Assembly: GCA_947450675.1 (NCBI GenBank)
Contig: CANFWI010000024.1
Coordinates: 1 to 45,114 of the forward strand
DNA: 45,114 bases
Direction: 5' to 3'
Origin: Comamonadaceae bacterium
GTDB lineage: Bacteria > Pseudomonadota > Gammaproteobacteria > Burkholderiales > Burkholderiaceae_C
This document shows positions 26,718 through 35,208 of this stretch, piece by piece. The notes below the pieces were generated by a model. That model was not told the DNA's origin. It did no database searches and saw nothing but the letters and a program-made list of their open reading frames with translations. Position 1 is the first letter of the stretch. Each line of letters begins with the position of its first letter. Made by a program: the position numbers and the translations under genes.

Positions 26718-28171
26718 GGCGTGTTCGAGTTGCTGAGTTTATGTTTGTCGCTCAGGTGGTTTTGCAAACGCAGCGCCAGCCCGGCGTGATCGGTCTTGCC
26801 GCTGGCCGTCAGCGGCCAGTCATCACACACCCAGTAGCGCTTCGGCGCTTTGTACGCTTCGAGATTCTCCCTGCACCAAGCGGAAAGTTCGGCGGCATGA
26901 AGCTCACCAGCATACGCCGGGTCAGATTGCACAACGGCGACAACCTTCATGCCGCGCAAGGCATCCGGCACGCCTTGCACCGACGCTTTAGCGATGCCTG
27001 GATGCGCGGTCAAGACTGATTCCAACTCCTCCGGAAAGAGATTTTTTCCTTGTGTGGTGATCATTCGGTTTTGCCTGCCGGCCAAGCACAACCGACCTTG
27101 CGCGTCCAGGTGGCCCATGTCACGCACCGACAACCAATCGCCGTCGCGGATGGCCGCCGTGGCGTCTGCCATCACGTCTGTTTTTGTGGCTAGGTAGTCC
27201 ATGAAGAGCATGGGGCTGCGGACAAAGATCAAGCCCGGACTGCCGGGCGCTTCGGCGTCCCGGATGTCTATCTCAACATTCCCAAAAGGCCGGCCAACGA
27301 CCTCCAGCGGTGCGCTCACGTCGGCCTCCATCCAGGCGATGAAGCTGGTTTCTGAGGCACCGTAAAACTCGATGATGCGGGCGCGGGGAAACAGCGCTTG
27401 CAGCTCGGCGGTTCGATGACGCGCCCAGCGCGCGCCGCTGATCATGATCAAGCGAGTCGCTTCAATCGGGGCGATGGCCTGCCGCACTGCTGATTCGATC
27501 ATCAAGATCAATTGGCTCGGCACGGCGATAAGGCTCGGCGTCCGGCCTTGTCGCAAGGTGTCCAAGGCGCGTGACGCAGAAAATTGTTCTTGAATCACCA
27601 CGCCGGCGCCGGTCCAAAGGCCTAGCAACATGCCGAACAAAAATAAGGAGTGCGAACTGCGGCCGGGCGACAAGATGCCACTGGCAGCGTCGGGTCCAAA
27701 GGTGTCGACGCAAATTCGAAAACTCTCGGTCCAAGAGCGGTGGTGGCGCCTGAAGCCTTTGGGCAAGCCCGTGCTGCCGGACGTGAAGCCGATATAAAAA
27801 GGCGATGTGGATTGAAGCTCCCGCTGCGCAGATGACAGTTGGCCAATCTGCTCGCGCATCGTCTCGCGCACGGCGGCCGGCCAATCCGGATCTGCCATGG
27901 CTGCACAACGCCCACTGCTGATAACGGCTAAAAATTCAATCAACTGTTGGATGGATGTCGCACTGCCGTCGACCAAAACCGTCGCTGGTGCTTGCGCCTG
28001 AGTCAGGGCCACCGCCTGTTGCTGCACCGCCGCGTTCAGCTCGGCAAACGTCAGGCTGCGGTTACCGTCGCTGATGGCCACGGCATCACCGCGCACGCTG
28101 GCCCAATGCGCCAAGGGCGCGTGGACCAAATCGGTCAGTGCATCTGAGTTATTGAAACGATCGGCCACCAA
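26696..28171 (-). CDS. AMP-dependent acyl-CoA synthetase/ligase
   Basis: An adenylate-forming enzyme of 491 residues. It has the phosphate loop FTSGSTGLPKG (about 128-138), YGASE near the middle, and GKTDHAG close to the C-terminus with the catalytic Lys. It would activate a carboxylic acid to acyl-AMP and then acyl-CoA. The chain-length preference is not evident. It overlaps bioY by about 22 bases at its start and the thiolase by about 22 at its end. The linkage with biotin transport suggests an acid related to biotin or its pimelate precursor; this is inference. Confidence 0.85.
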   Translation of the reverse strand: MVADRFNNSDALTDLVHAPLAHWASVRGDAVAISDGNRSLTFAELNAAVQQQAVALTQAQAPATVLVDGSATSIQQLIEFLAVISSGRCAAMADPDWPAAVRETMREQIGQLSSAQRELQSTSPFYIGFTSGSTGLPKGFRRHHRSWTESFRICVDTFGPDAASGILSPGRSSHSLFLFGMLLGLWTGAGVVIQEQFSASRALDTLRQGRTPSLIAVPSQLILMIESAVRQAIAPIEATRLIMISGARWARHRTAELQALFPRARIIEFYGASETSFIAWMEADVSAPLEVVGRPFGNVEIDIRDAEAPGSPGLIFVRSPMLFMDYLATKTDVMADATAAIRDGDWLSVRDMGHLDAQGRLCLAGRQNRMITTQGKNLFPEELESVLTAHPGIAKASVQGVPDALRGMKVVAVVQSDPAYAGELHAAELSAWCRENLEAYKAPKRYWVCDDWPLTASGKTDHAGLALRLQNHLSDKHKLSNSNTPCLRPIL

Positions 28172-28724
28172 AGCGCCAATCCGGCAGGCCGCGAGCCACC
28201 GAGTGAACCACGATGGCGCACAAGACGCACTTGATCAAATCGCCAGGCACAAAGACCAAGGTGCCCCAAAATGCTTGCGTCCAACTCAGCTTGGCCAGCG
28301 TCACCAAGCCGATCACACCGCAGACGTGGATCGCGAGGACACCACCGACAGCCGAGGCGACAAAGGCGCTGACAGCTGCACGGCGTGGCGAGTTGACGGG
28401 TAAATAAGCCATCAGCAGCCCCGTGGCCAATGCGCCAATGGGAAAGCCAATCAGGTAGCCGCTGGACGGCGCGACGAACACGCCCAAGCCGCCGCGGCCG
28501 CCCGACAGCAGCGGCAAACCCACCGCAACGGCGAGCAAGAACAGCAGCAGTGCTTGCAGCGCTTTTTTGGGGCCGAGCATGCAACCGGCCAACATGACGC
28601 CCAGTGTTTGCAGTGTGATGGGCACGCCCAAAGGCAAGTCAATTTTGGGGATCAAGCCGAAGACGGCCACCAGAGCGGCGAAGAGTGAGACGTAGGCGAG
28701 TCCGCTGGAGCGAGAGGAGGTCAT
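28149..28724 (-). CDS. bioY: Biotin ECF transporter substrate-binding subunit
   Basis: An S-component of 191 residues with six hydrophobic helices. Signature segments are PLGVPITLQTLGVMLAG (about 30-46), GLPLLSGGRGGLG (about 69-81) and PSSGYLIGFPIG, the conserved BioY biotin-binding region. It sits in the inner membrane and binds biotin. I prefer the ATG at 28724 since BioY proteins begin shortly before the first helix. An ATG at 28781 would add 19 residues and overlap bioN by 29 bases. Neither start has a strong ribosome site. It lies between bioN and the acyl-CoA synthetase. Confidence 0.9.
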   Translation of the reverse strand: MTSSRSSGLAYVSLFAALVAVFGLIPKIDLPLGVPITLQTLGVMLAGCMLGPKKALQALLLFLLAVAVGLPLLSGGRGGLGVFVAPSSGYLIGFPIGALATGLLMAYLPVNSPRRAAVSAFVASAVGGVLAIHVCGVIGLVTLAKLSWTQAFWGTLVFVPGDLIKCVLCAIVVHSVARGLPDWRFGGRSFQ

Positions 28725-28752
28725 ATTGAAAGGTTTAAGTCGGTCAGGAAAT

Positions 28753-29346
28753 TCAAGGAGGCAGCCGCAATTCAAGCGCATCGGCGACGCGCTGTGCTGA
28801 GGTCAGCATGCGGATGGTCAGGGGTGCCAACAGTTTAAAGCCGCCCGCTTTGCCGGTCCGCACCCGGTGCGCATCGTCAAGGCGTTTCCACTGAATAAAA
28901 AAATGTTCGGTGAATCGAAGCATCAACGCGACCTGCAAGGCTAACGCATTTGAGCGGATGCCAAAACGGTTGAGAGGCGAGAGCAGGCTTTCAAGAACGT
29001 CTAGCAAGTCGTTGGCGCGGGTCGTCAGCATCAGCGCGATGCCGAGCAGCGAGGCACTCAGCAAGCGCAGCGCGCTGACCACGCCCAGCAAAGGCTGCTG
29101 CAGGTAGGCATGAAAAGCGGTGATCAGCAGCCCGGCCGCAACCACCATGATCAGCAGTTTTCGTGCTGGCAGGGTGGCCCGACCGAGTGATGCAAAAAGT
29201 CCCAAGCACAGCACTGCACAAGCGAGCAACACCACGGGGCTGTTCAATAGGTAAAGAGCCGTGCCGACAACGGCCAACAGCAACAGCTTGAGTGGCGCTG
29301 CAACCGCATGCAGCCAAGTGCGGTGGTCGCTGTAAAAACTTCCCAT
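28753..29346 (-). CDS. bioN: Energy-coupling factor transmembrane protein
   Basis: A 197-residue EcfT-family protein with about four to five membrane helices in the first half. A cytoplasmic coupling region follows (HFFIQWKRLDDAHRVRTG, about 150-167) where EcfT proteins contact the ATPase. It begins 10 bases after the bioM stop. BioN links the BioM ATPase to BioY. It is shorter than general EcfT proteins, as is usual for dedicated BioN. Confidence 0.87.
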   Translation of the reverse strand: MGSFYSDHRTWLHAVAAPLKLLLLAVVGTALYLLNSPVVLLACAVLCLGLFASLGRATLPARKLLIMVVAAGLLITAFHAYLQQPLLGVVSALRLLSASLLGIALMLTTRANDLLDVLESLLSPLNRFGIRSNALALQVALMLRFTEHFFIQWKRLDDAHRVRTGKAGGFKLLAPLTIRMLTSAQRVADALELRLPP

Positions 29347-29356
29347 GCGAATAACT

Positions 29357-30097
29357 TCAGTCGATCTTCAAGTGCTGTGTCAGGCATCGTGCGGCCACAT
29401 CGGCTTCGTAAGCGGCGCAAACGCTTGCGCCGCTGCCATCGGCGCGCGCCTGCCCTTTGTCAAGCCAAATCACCCGCTCAAACCCCCGCACATGGTCAAG
29501 CAAATGCGTGGACACAATGATTTGCTGGTCGGCTTTCGCAATCTCCATGTCGAGCATGGCGCGCCCCGGCAAATCGAGGCTTGAAAATGGCTCGTCCAGC
29601 AGCACGGAGCGGGGTGACGCGATCATCAGCGCGAGCCAGCAGACATGCTGGCGTTGGCCTTGACTCAAGCTACCAATAGCCCGCTCCGCCCAATGCCCCA
29701 AGCCACGGGCTGTCAGTACCGCACGGGCTTGCTGGCAGTTGACTTTGCGGGACAACCCATTCGGGCTGAGGCTCAAAGCGAGTTCTTCTTCAACGGTTGG
29801 GAAGATGATCTGATCGTCTGGATTTTGGAACATCAGGCCGACCAGTCCAACGCGCTCAGAAGGTTGGCTCTGGGCGTCGATGCCCCACACAGAAACGCTA
29901 CCGGACTGCGGTTTGTCCAGACCACAAATCAGCCTGAAGAGGCTGCTTTTGCCTGCGCCGTTGTCGCCAATCAAGCCGATGCGTGACTCACTCAGCCGCA
30001 GCGTCAAGTCGCCAAAGACAGTCGTTGTGCCGCGCAGCAGACGCACGTGATCCAAGTGGATCGGGGTCGGGTCTGAAGAACTGATAACGCTGGACAT
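29357..30097 (-). CDS. bioM: Energy-coupling factor ABC ATPase for biotin
   Basis: A 246-residue ABC ATPase with Walker A GDNGAGKSS (44-52), Q-loop Gln91 in FQNPDDQI, signature LSQGQ (144-148), Walker B SVLLDEP (164-170) and an H-loop in VSTHLLDH. The FQNPDDQ sequence is typical of ECF ATPases. AAGAGA precedes the ATG. It lies 18 bases after an alpha/beta hydrolase gene on the same strand, so bioMNY seems to be co-transcribed with genes upstream that have no obvious biotin link. Confidence 0.9.
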   Translation of the reverse strand: MSSVISSSDPTPIHLDHVRLLRGTTTVFGDLTLRLSESRIGLIGDNGAGKSSLFRLICGLDKPQSGSVSVWGIDAQSQPSERVGLVGLMFQNPDDQIIFPTVEEELALSLSPNGLSRKVNCQQARAVLTARGLGHWAERAIGSLSQGQRQHVCWLALMIASPRSVLLDEPFSSLDLPGRAMLDMEIAKADQQIIVSTHLLDHVRGFERVIWLDKGQARADGSGASVCAAYEADVAARCLTQHLKID

Positions 30098-30115
30098 CGG
30101 GTCTCTTGTGGGCGC

Positions 30116-30958
30116 TCAGGCTGCCAGCTCAGCTTGCCCTAAGAATTTTTGAACGGCTTCTGCACATTCAAGCGCATGTGTCAGGTGGATCATGTGAAAC
30201 TCACTGTCGATATAGCGCACGTCAACCTTGTCTAGGTGTTGCCGAAACAGATTGACCTGCGCGTCATCCGTGATTTGCCCATTCTTTGGGAACAGTGCCA
30301 AGGTCGGACATTTGATTTTTGGCAGGTAGTCAACAGCGCTGGCTGAACTCACCAGCTCTGCATATCGGACTAGCACCTCGGACACGCCTTTGGCGAATTC
30401 TTTGACATACCAATCAATCAGGGCTGGGTCGCAGTCCGGTGGAAATCTCGTCAACACGCTCGTCTCTCGCACCCATTTCTCGATCCCCATGCCCCGCATC
30501 GCCTCTAACCTAGACGAATACCCCAGCGCGTAGCGTGATTTCATGGTCTCGTTGATGAACGCCGGTGTTGCCACCAACGCTAACGCACGAACCTTCTCTG
30601 GGTACATGGCCGTTAAGAGGATTCCCAATATGCCGCCCATGGACTCTCCGCAGACATACACCGGCTGATCCGTCAGGCTGTCGATCAGGCCAACTAAATC
30701 TTCGACACACGCATTCAGCGAGATCTGGCCGTGCACATCGGTCACCGCATCTGATCGGCCAACCCCACGCATGTCCGGCCGGATGACTTTGAAGTGTGTC
30801 GCCAGCGTGGGAATCCAGCGGTACCAAAAATCTCCGCTGCGGCCGTTGCCGTGCTGGAGAATCAAATACGGTCGATCAAGCCATGGGTCAGTGAAGTCGT
30901 CAATCTGGTAATGGATTCGCAATCCGTGTGCGTTTGAAAAATAGGGCATCTCAATCAA
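30116..30958 (-). CDS. Alpha/beta-fold hydrolase
   Basis: A 280-residue alpha/beta hydrolase. The oxyanion region is LQHGNGRS (about 34-41). The nucleophile elbow is CGESMGG with Ser106, and the C-terminal FHMIHLTH supplies the catalytic His. The acid is probably one of the Asp residues in GQITDD. There is no signal peptide. The substrate is unknown; esters, lactones and C-C hydrolase substrates are all possible. The ATG at 30958 overlaps the Bug stop, and bioM follows after 18 bases. A BioH-like role (pimeloyl ester cleavage) is tempting from the neighbours but no motif proves it. Confidence 0.82.
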   Translation of the reverse strand: MIEMPYFSNAHGLRIHYQIDDFTDPWLDRPYLILQHGNGRSGDFWYRWIPTLATHFKVIRPDMRGVGRSDAVTDVHGQISLNACVEDLVGLIDSLTDQPVYVCGESMGGILGILLTAMYPEKVRALALVATPAFINETMKSRYALGYSSRLEAMRGMGIEKWVRETSVLTRFPPDCDPALIDWYVKEFAKGVSEVLVRYAELVSSASAVDYLPKIKCPTLALFPKNGQITDDAQVNLFRQHLDKVDVRYIDSEFHMIHLTHALECAEAVQKFLGQAELAA

Positions 30959-31916
30959 TCGTGACGTTTGCTTTGCGGGCTACGACGGCCCATTTGACTT
31001 TTTCGGCTCTGAAAAAATCAAAGAACTCTTTGGGACTGTTGCCGACGGGAATAGCACCGTCGCCACTTAACCTGGTCAAGACCTCAGGAACTTTGAGCGC
31101 TTTGGCAACTGAGTCTGCCAGCAGGGCTACGACAGTGTCAGGGGTTTTGGCAGGAGCGAACAGACCATACCAACCTTCCACCTCGTAGTTCGGATATCCC
31201 GACTCGGACACCGAGGGCACTGCTGGCAACGCTTTGGATCGGTGGGCACTTGTGACCGCCAGTACTTTGATTCTGTTGGACCGAATCATTGGTGCTGCCG
31301 CGAGCAGGTTGTTGAGCATGGCGTGCACTTGGCCACCGGCGAGGTCGTTGTTGGCGGGCGCCGCGCCTTTGTAGGGTACGTGCATCAAATCCATGCCTGT
31401 CAGGGTGTTGAGCAGTTCCATGCCCAAGTGAGGACCGCTTCCAGTGCCGGACGATGCGTAGCTCAATTTCCCCGGGTTCGCTTTGACGTAGGCGATGAAT
31501 TCCTGAAGCGTGTTGACAGGCAAACTCGCCGGCACCGTGAGGAGGTAGGGGTATTTGGCAATCAGCGAGACGCAAACGAAATCTAAATCCGTGTTGTAGG
31601 GTAATTTTTTGTAGATGGCCGGTGCGATGGCGTGGGATGCAATGGTCAGCAGCAGGTTGTGCCCATCTGCTTCAGACTTGGCAATCGCATCTGCCCCAAT
31701 GACGCCGTTGGCCCCTGGTTTGTTGTCCACTATCACCGGTTGGCCAAGCAAGGTGCTCATTCGTTGGCCTATCGCTCTGGCCAGAACATCGGTTCCGCCA
31801 CCGGCAGGAAAAGGAACGATGACTTTGATCGGCTTGGATGGAAAGCTGGCGCTACGCGACAGGCTGGGTGCCAGTGCACAGCAACCCGCTGCGGCCATGA
31901 GTTGGCGTCTTAGCAT
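30951..31916 (-). CDS. Bug-type periplasmic substrate-binding protein
   Basis: A 321-residue Bug receptor. The leader (LRRQLMAAAGCCALA) has a twin-Arg pair and a weak hydrophobic core. PFPAGGGTD, a variant EADGHN loop and YKGAAPAN follow. It ends NVTID and overlaps the hydrolase start by eight bases. It is divergent from the LysR gene at 32026 with two dyads in between. It has no permease of its own nearby. It is the promoter-proximal gene of the run leading into bioMNY. Confidence 0.88.
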   Translation of the reverse strand: MLRRQLMAAAGCCALAPSLSRSASFPSKPIKVIVPFPAGGGTDVLARAIGQRMSTLLGQPVIVDNKPGANGVIGADAIAKSEADGHNLLLTIASHAIAPAIYKKLPYNTDLDFVCVSLIAKYPYLLTVPASLPVNTLQEFIAYVKANPGKLSYASSGTGSGPHLGMELLNTLTGMDLMHVPYKGAAPANNDLAGGQVHAMLNNLLAAAPMIRSNRIKVLAVTSAHRSKALPAVPSVSESGYPNYEVEGWYGLFAPAKTPDTVVALLADSVAKALKVPEVLTRLSGDGAIPVGNSPKEFFDFFRAEKVKWAVVARKANVTID

Positions 31917-31955
31917 GTAGATTTTGGGGAGTCAGTAAGGGTCATATCGGTGGCG

Positions 31956-31989
31956 CTGATCGTATCAGGGCAGTTCCGGTAAAAACCGG
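31956..31989. promoter_or_regulatory. Two dyads in the divergent Bug/LysR region
   Basis: CTGAT-CGT-ATCAG at 31956-31968 and CCGGT-AAAA-ACCGG at 31976-31989 are both perfect-arm inverted repeats, lying between the starts of the Bug gene (31916) and the LysR gene (32026). They are candidate sites for the divergent LysR protein; binding is inferred from location. Confidence 0.4.
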
Positions 31990-32025
31990 GCTGACCGCTG
32001 GGATAATGCCCAAAACCAAAATTCT

Positions 32026-32991
32026 GTGACAACCCATCCCTACAACTTAGCCCGCTTCGACATGGTGTCGATCCAACTGGCGGTGGCCTGCGCGCGCTCC
32101 GGCAGCCTGACTGCGGCGGCGCGCGACTCGCATTTGGCTTTGGCCGCAGCGAGCCGGCGTATTCGTGACCTTGAGGCTGCTCTGGGCGGGCCCTTGTTTG
32201 AGCGCCACGCGCGCGGCTTGACCGCTACGCCCGCCGGCAAAATATTTGCCAAACATGGACTCGTCTTGCTCCAGCAAATGGGCTTGTTGGGTGCTGAACT
32301 TTCCGACTTGCAGCAAGGTGTGGCGCGGCATATTCGCCTGTGGGCCAGCACCGCCGCCATCAGTCAGTTTTTGCCGCCGTTGCTCGCCACCTACAGCGCC
32401 GACAAGCCGCAAGTGCGCATTGACCTAGAAGAGCAAGTGTCTGAGGTGGTGGTCGCGTCGCTGCGAGACGGCCGGGCGGACGTCGGTATTTGGGTGGATG
32501 GCCCGGATGCCGAGGGCCTCGACATGCAGCTTTTTGCACATGACGAGTTGGTGCTGGTGCTGCCCGCGCGGCATCGCTTGGCGTCGGCGCGCAGCTCGAT
32601 CGGCTTTGTGGACACCTTGGCGGAAGACTACATTGGCCTGAACACTGGTGCGGCCATGTTGACGCGGCAGCAGCAAACGGCTCAAGCCGCCGGCGTGCCC
32701 TTGAAGCTGCGCATGCAGGTGCGCAGCTTTGACGCGGTTTGCCATTTGGTCGCCTCGGGTCTGGGCATTGCCATCTTGCCCAAAGCGGCAGCTTTGCCGA
32801 TCATGCAATCTATGAAGCTCGTCAGTCGGCCTCTCGCCGATGCTTGGGCGCGTCGCCGCATGATGGTCGCGACACGGGCGGGCGAAGCGGATCCGGGGAT
32901 TTTGGACTTCGTTGGTTTTCTGGCCGACGTCGGGCCTGCGCGCTTCAAGGCTTCGCCAAAAGCGAAAGCTCCGCGCCTCAAGAAGCAATAG
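32026..32991 (+). CDS. LysR-type transcriptional regulator
   Basis: A LysR regulator of 321 residues. Its HTH (IQLAVACARSGSLTAAAR, ALAAASRRIRDLE at about 16-50) and LFERHARGLTATPAG are standard; the effector domain and a Lys-rich tail (KASPKAKAPRLKKQ) follow. The start is a GTG with no clear ribosome site. It stands between a Bug/hydrolase/bioMNY run (divergent) and the CoA-transferase/lyase pair (same strand, 33 bases on). It may control both. Confidence 0.88.
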   Translation: MTTHPYNLARFDMVSIQLAVACARSGSLTAAARDSHLALAAASRRIRDLEAALGGPLFERHARGLTATPAGKIFAKHGLVLLQQMGLLGAELSDLQQGVARHIRLWASTAAISQFLPPLLATYSADKPQVRIDLEEQVSEVVVASLRDGRADVGIWVDGPDAEGLDMQLFAHDELVLVLPARHRLASARSSIGFVDTLAEDYIGLNTGAAMLTRQQQTAQAAGVPLKLRMQVRSFDAVCHLVASGLGIAILPKAAALPIMQSMKLVSRPLADAWARRRMMVATRAGEADPGILDFVGFLADVGPARFKASPKAKAPRLKKQ

Positions 32992-33024
32992 ACAGCGCTG
33001 GTCGACACGGGGCACACTCCTCAA

Positions 33025-34257
33025 ATGTCCATCCATTCATCACCCAACGTCCCCGGCACCGCTGCCCTGGGCGGCCTCAAAGTCCTCGAACTCGGCCAGT
33101 TGATCGCCGGCCCTTTTGCCGCCAAGACACTGGCGGATTTTGGTGCCGACGTCGTCAAGATTGAAACCCTTGGCGCTGGCGATCCGCTGCGCAAATGGCG
33201 CTTGCTGAAAGACGGCACCTCCGTCTGGTGGCAGGTGCAGTCGCGCAACAAACGCTCGGTCGCGCTTGATTTGCGGCAGCCTGAGGCGCAAGACATTGTT
33301 CGCTCCCTGGCGGCTGAATGCGATGTGGTGATCGAGAATTTCCGGCCGGGTGCGATGGAGGCTTGGGGCCTCGGCCCTGACGACTTGCACCAGCTCAACC
33401 CCGGCCTGATCATGCTGCGCATCAGCGGCTATGGCCAAACCGGCCCCTACCGTGACCGCCCCGGTTTTGGCGTGGTGGCCGAGGCCATGGGCGGCCTGCG
33501 CCACTTGACGGCTGAGCCCGGCCACGTGCCGGTGCGCGTCGGTGTCAGCATCGGCGACACGCTGGCCGCGCTGCATGGCGTGATTGGGATTTTGGTGGCG
33601 CTGCAACACCGCGCCAAGACCGGCGAAGGTCAGGTGATCGACGTCGCGCTGTATGAGGCGGTGTTCAATTGCATGGAAAGTCTGTTGCCCGAGTACAGTG
33701 CGTTTGGCGCTGTGCGCGGGCCGGCCGGTAGTGCCTTGCCCGGCATAGCGCCCAGCAACGCTTACCTGTGCAAGGACGGCGCTTATGCCTTGGTCGCCGG
33801 CAATGGCGACAGCATTTTCAAGCGACTGATGACGGTGATTGGTCGCGCAGATCTGGGCGCCGACCCCGCGCTGGCCGACAACACCGGCCGAGTGCTCCGC
33901 GTGACAGAACTGGACGCCGCCATTGGGTTGTGGACGGCGGCCCACAGCGTTGACGAAGTCCTCGCGGCGCTTGACGCGGCCTCGGTGCCAGCCGGCAAAA
34001 TTTACACAGTAGCGGACATCGCCGCTGACCCGCATTACCAAGCCCGCGGCATGATCCAGCAGGTGCAGATGGACGACGGCAGCACGCTGGCCGTGCCCGG
34101 CATGGTGCCGAAGCTCTCGCGCACACCGGGCTCGCACCGCCGTAACGCGCCCAATGTTGGGCAAGACACACTTGCTGTGTTGCGTGAAGTGGGTTTGACG
34201 CCTGCGCAAATTCAAGCCTTGTATGAGCGCGGTATTGTTGAAGGAATTGAAAAATGA
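33025..34257 (+). CDS. CaiB/BaiF family CoA-transferase
   Basis: A family III CoA-transferase of 410 residues. The N-terminal GLKVLELGQLIAGP and GADVVKIE are typical, and the catalytic Asp is Asp178 in GVSIGDTLA. ISGYGQTGP lies before it and KTGEGQ after. These enzymes move CoA between carboxylic acids through an aspartyl-CoA anhydride. The gene overlaps the lyase gene by four bases (ATGA), so the pair very likely activates a hydroxy-acid and then cleaves it. Succinyl-CoA is a common donor in such pairs but cannot be seen here. Confidence 0.9.
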   Translation: MSIHSSPNVPGTAALGGLKVLELGQLIAGPFAAKTLADFGADVVKIETLGAGDPLRKWRLLKDGTSVWWQVQSRNKRSVALDLRQPEAQDIVRSLAAECDVVIENFRPGAMEAWGLGPDDLHQLNPGLIMLRISGYGQTGPYRDRPGFGVVAEAMGGLRHLTAEPGHVPVRVGVSIGDTLAALHGVIGILVALQHRAKTGEGQVIDVALYEAVFNCMESLLPEYSAFGAVRGPAGSALPGIAPSNAYLCKDGAYALVAGNGDSIFKRLMTVIGRADLGADPALADNTGRVLRVTELDAAIGLWTAAHSVDEVLAALDAASVPAGKIYTVADIAADPHYQARGMIQQVQMDDGSTLAVPGMVPKLSRTPGSHRRNAPNVGQDTLAVLREVGLTPAQIQALYERGIVEGIEK

Positions 34258-35192
34258 AACGACTTTATTTCAACGAAGTATCGACCCGCGATGGCTTTCA
34301 AATCGAGCCTGAATTTGTGCCGACCGACAGTAAGATCGCGCTGATTGATGCGCTGAGCGAGTGCGGCTACGCCAAGATCGAGGTGACTTCTTTCACCTCG
34401 CCCAAAGCGATTCCGATGTTGCGTGACGCCGAAGAAGTGATGGGCCGTATCAAGCGCGTCGCCGGTGTGGAATACACCGTGCTAGTGCCCAATTTACGCG
34501 GTGCAGAGCGGGCGTTGGAGTCGCGCGCTGATGAGCTCAATCTTGTGATGTCGGTGTCTGAGACGCACAATTTAGCCAACTTGCGTATGCCCCGCGAAAA
34601 CAGTTTTGCAGCTCTGACGGAAGTCATCAAACGGGTTGACGGCCAGACCCCCATCAACGTGTCTTTGTCTTGCGCCTTTGGCTGCCCGATGGAGGGCGAG
34701 GTGACGCAGCAAGAAGTGCTGCAGTGGGCGCAGCGCTTCGCAGATTTGGGTGTGCGCGGGCTGACCATTTGCGACACTACAGGCATGGCGCATCCGGGGC
34801 AGGTGAGTCGATTGGTGGACGCTTTGCAAGCCAAGCTGACACAGCAACTCACCCTGCATTTTCACAACACGCGCGGCATGGGGCTGGCCAATATCTTGGC
34901 GGCAGTGCAGAGCGGTATTGAGCGTTTTGACGGTTCGCTAGGCGGTCTCGGTGGCTGCCCTTATGCACCCGGCGCGAGTGGCAATGTTTGCAGCGAAGAT
35001 GCGGTGCACATGCTCGACGCGATGGGCTACGACACCGGCATGATGCTGGAACGTTTGCTGCTCGTGGCGCGCGAGATGCCGGCGATTGTGGGTCACGATG
35101 TGCCCGGTCAAGTGGCCAAGGCTGGACCCAGCATGACGCTGCATCCAGCGCCCAGTTATGTCGCGGAACTCCGGGAAAAATTTTCCGGCTGA
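34254..35192 (+). CDS. HMG-CoA lyase-like enzyme (HMGL/DRE-TIM superfamily)
   Basis: A 312-residue TIM-barrel lyase. Conserved points are Arg12-Asp13 in STRDGFQ, LSCAFGCPMEGEV, metal-binding His202 and His204 in LHFHNTRG, and the catalytic Cys235 in GGCPYAPGASGN. Canonical HMG-CoA lyase has RDGLQNE and HCHDTYG; here these read RDGFQIE and HFHNTRG, so the substrate may be a relative of HMG-CoA rather than HMG-CoA itself. The reaction would be retro-aldol cleavage releasing acetyl-CoA and a keto acid. It is coupled to the CoA-transferase, and its 3' end is 16 bases from the convergent channel gene. Confidence 0.85.
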   Translation: MKRLYFNEVSTRDGFQIEPEFVPTDSKIALIDALSECGYAKIEVTSFTSPKAIPMLRDAEEVMGRIKRVAGVEYTVLVPNLRGAERALESRADELNLVMSVSETHNLANLRMPRENSFAALTEVIKRVDGQTPINVSLSCAFGCPMEGEVTQQEVLQWAQRFADLGVRGLTICDTTGMAHPGQVSRLVDALQAKLTQQLTLHFHNTRGMGLANILAAVQSGIERFDGSLGGLGGCPYAPGASGNVCSEDAVHMLDAMGYDTGMMLERLLLVAREMPAIVGHDVPGQVAKAGPSMTLHPAPSYVAELREKFSG

Positions 35193-35208
35193 CGCCAATT
35201 TCAGTGTC

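Noticed and set aside
28725..28752. Biotin or other riboswitch before bioY
   Set aside because: The gap is far too short, and no known biotin riboswitch is established; regulation would more likely be by a protein.
33040..34215. Antisense frame of 391 codons opposite the CoA-transferase
   Set aside because: The sense strand has a full family match and the antisense product is His/Arg/Gln-rich with no known motif.
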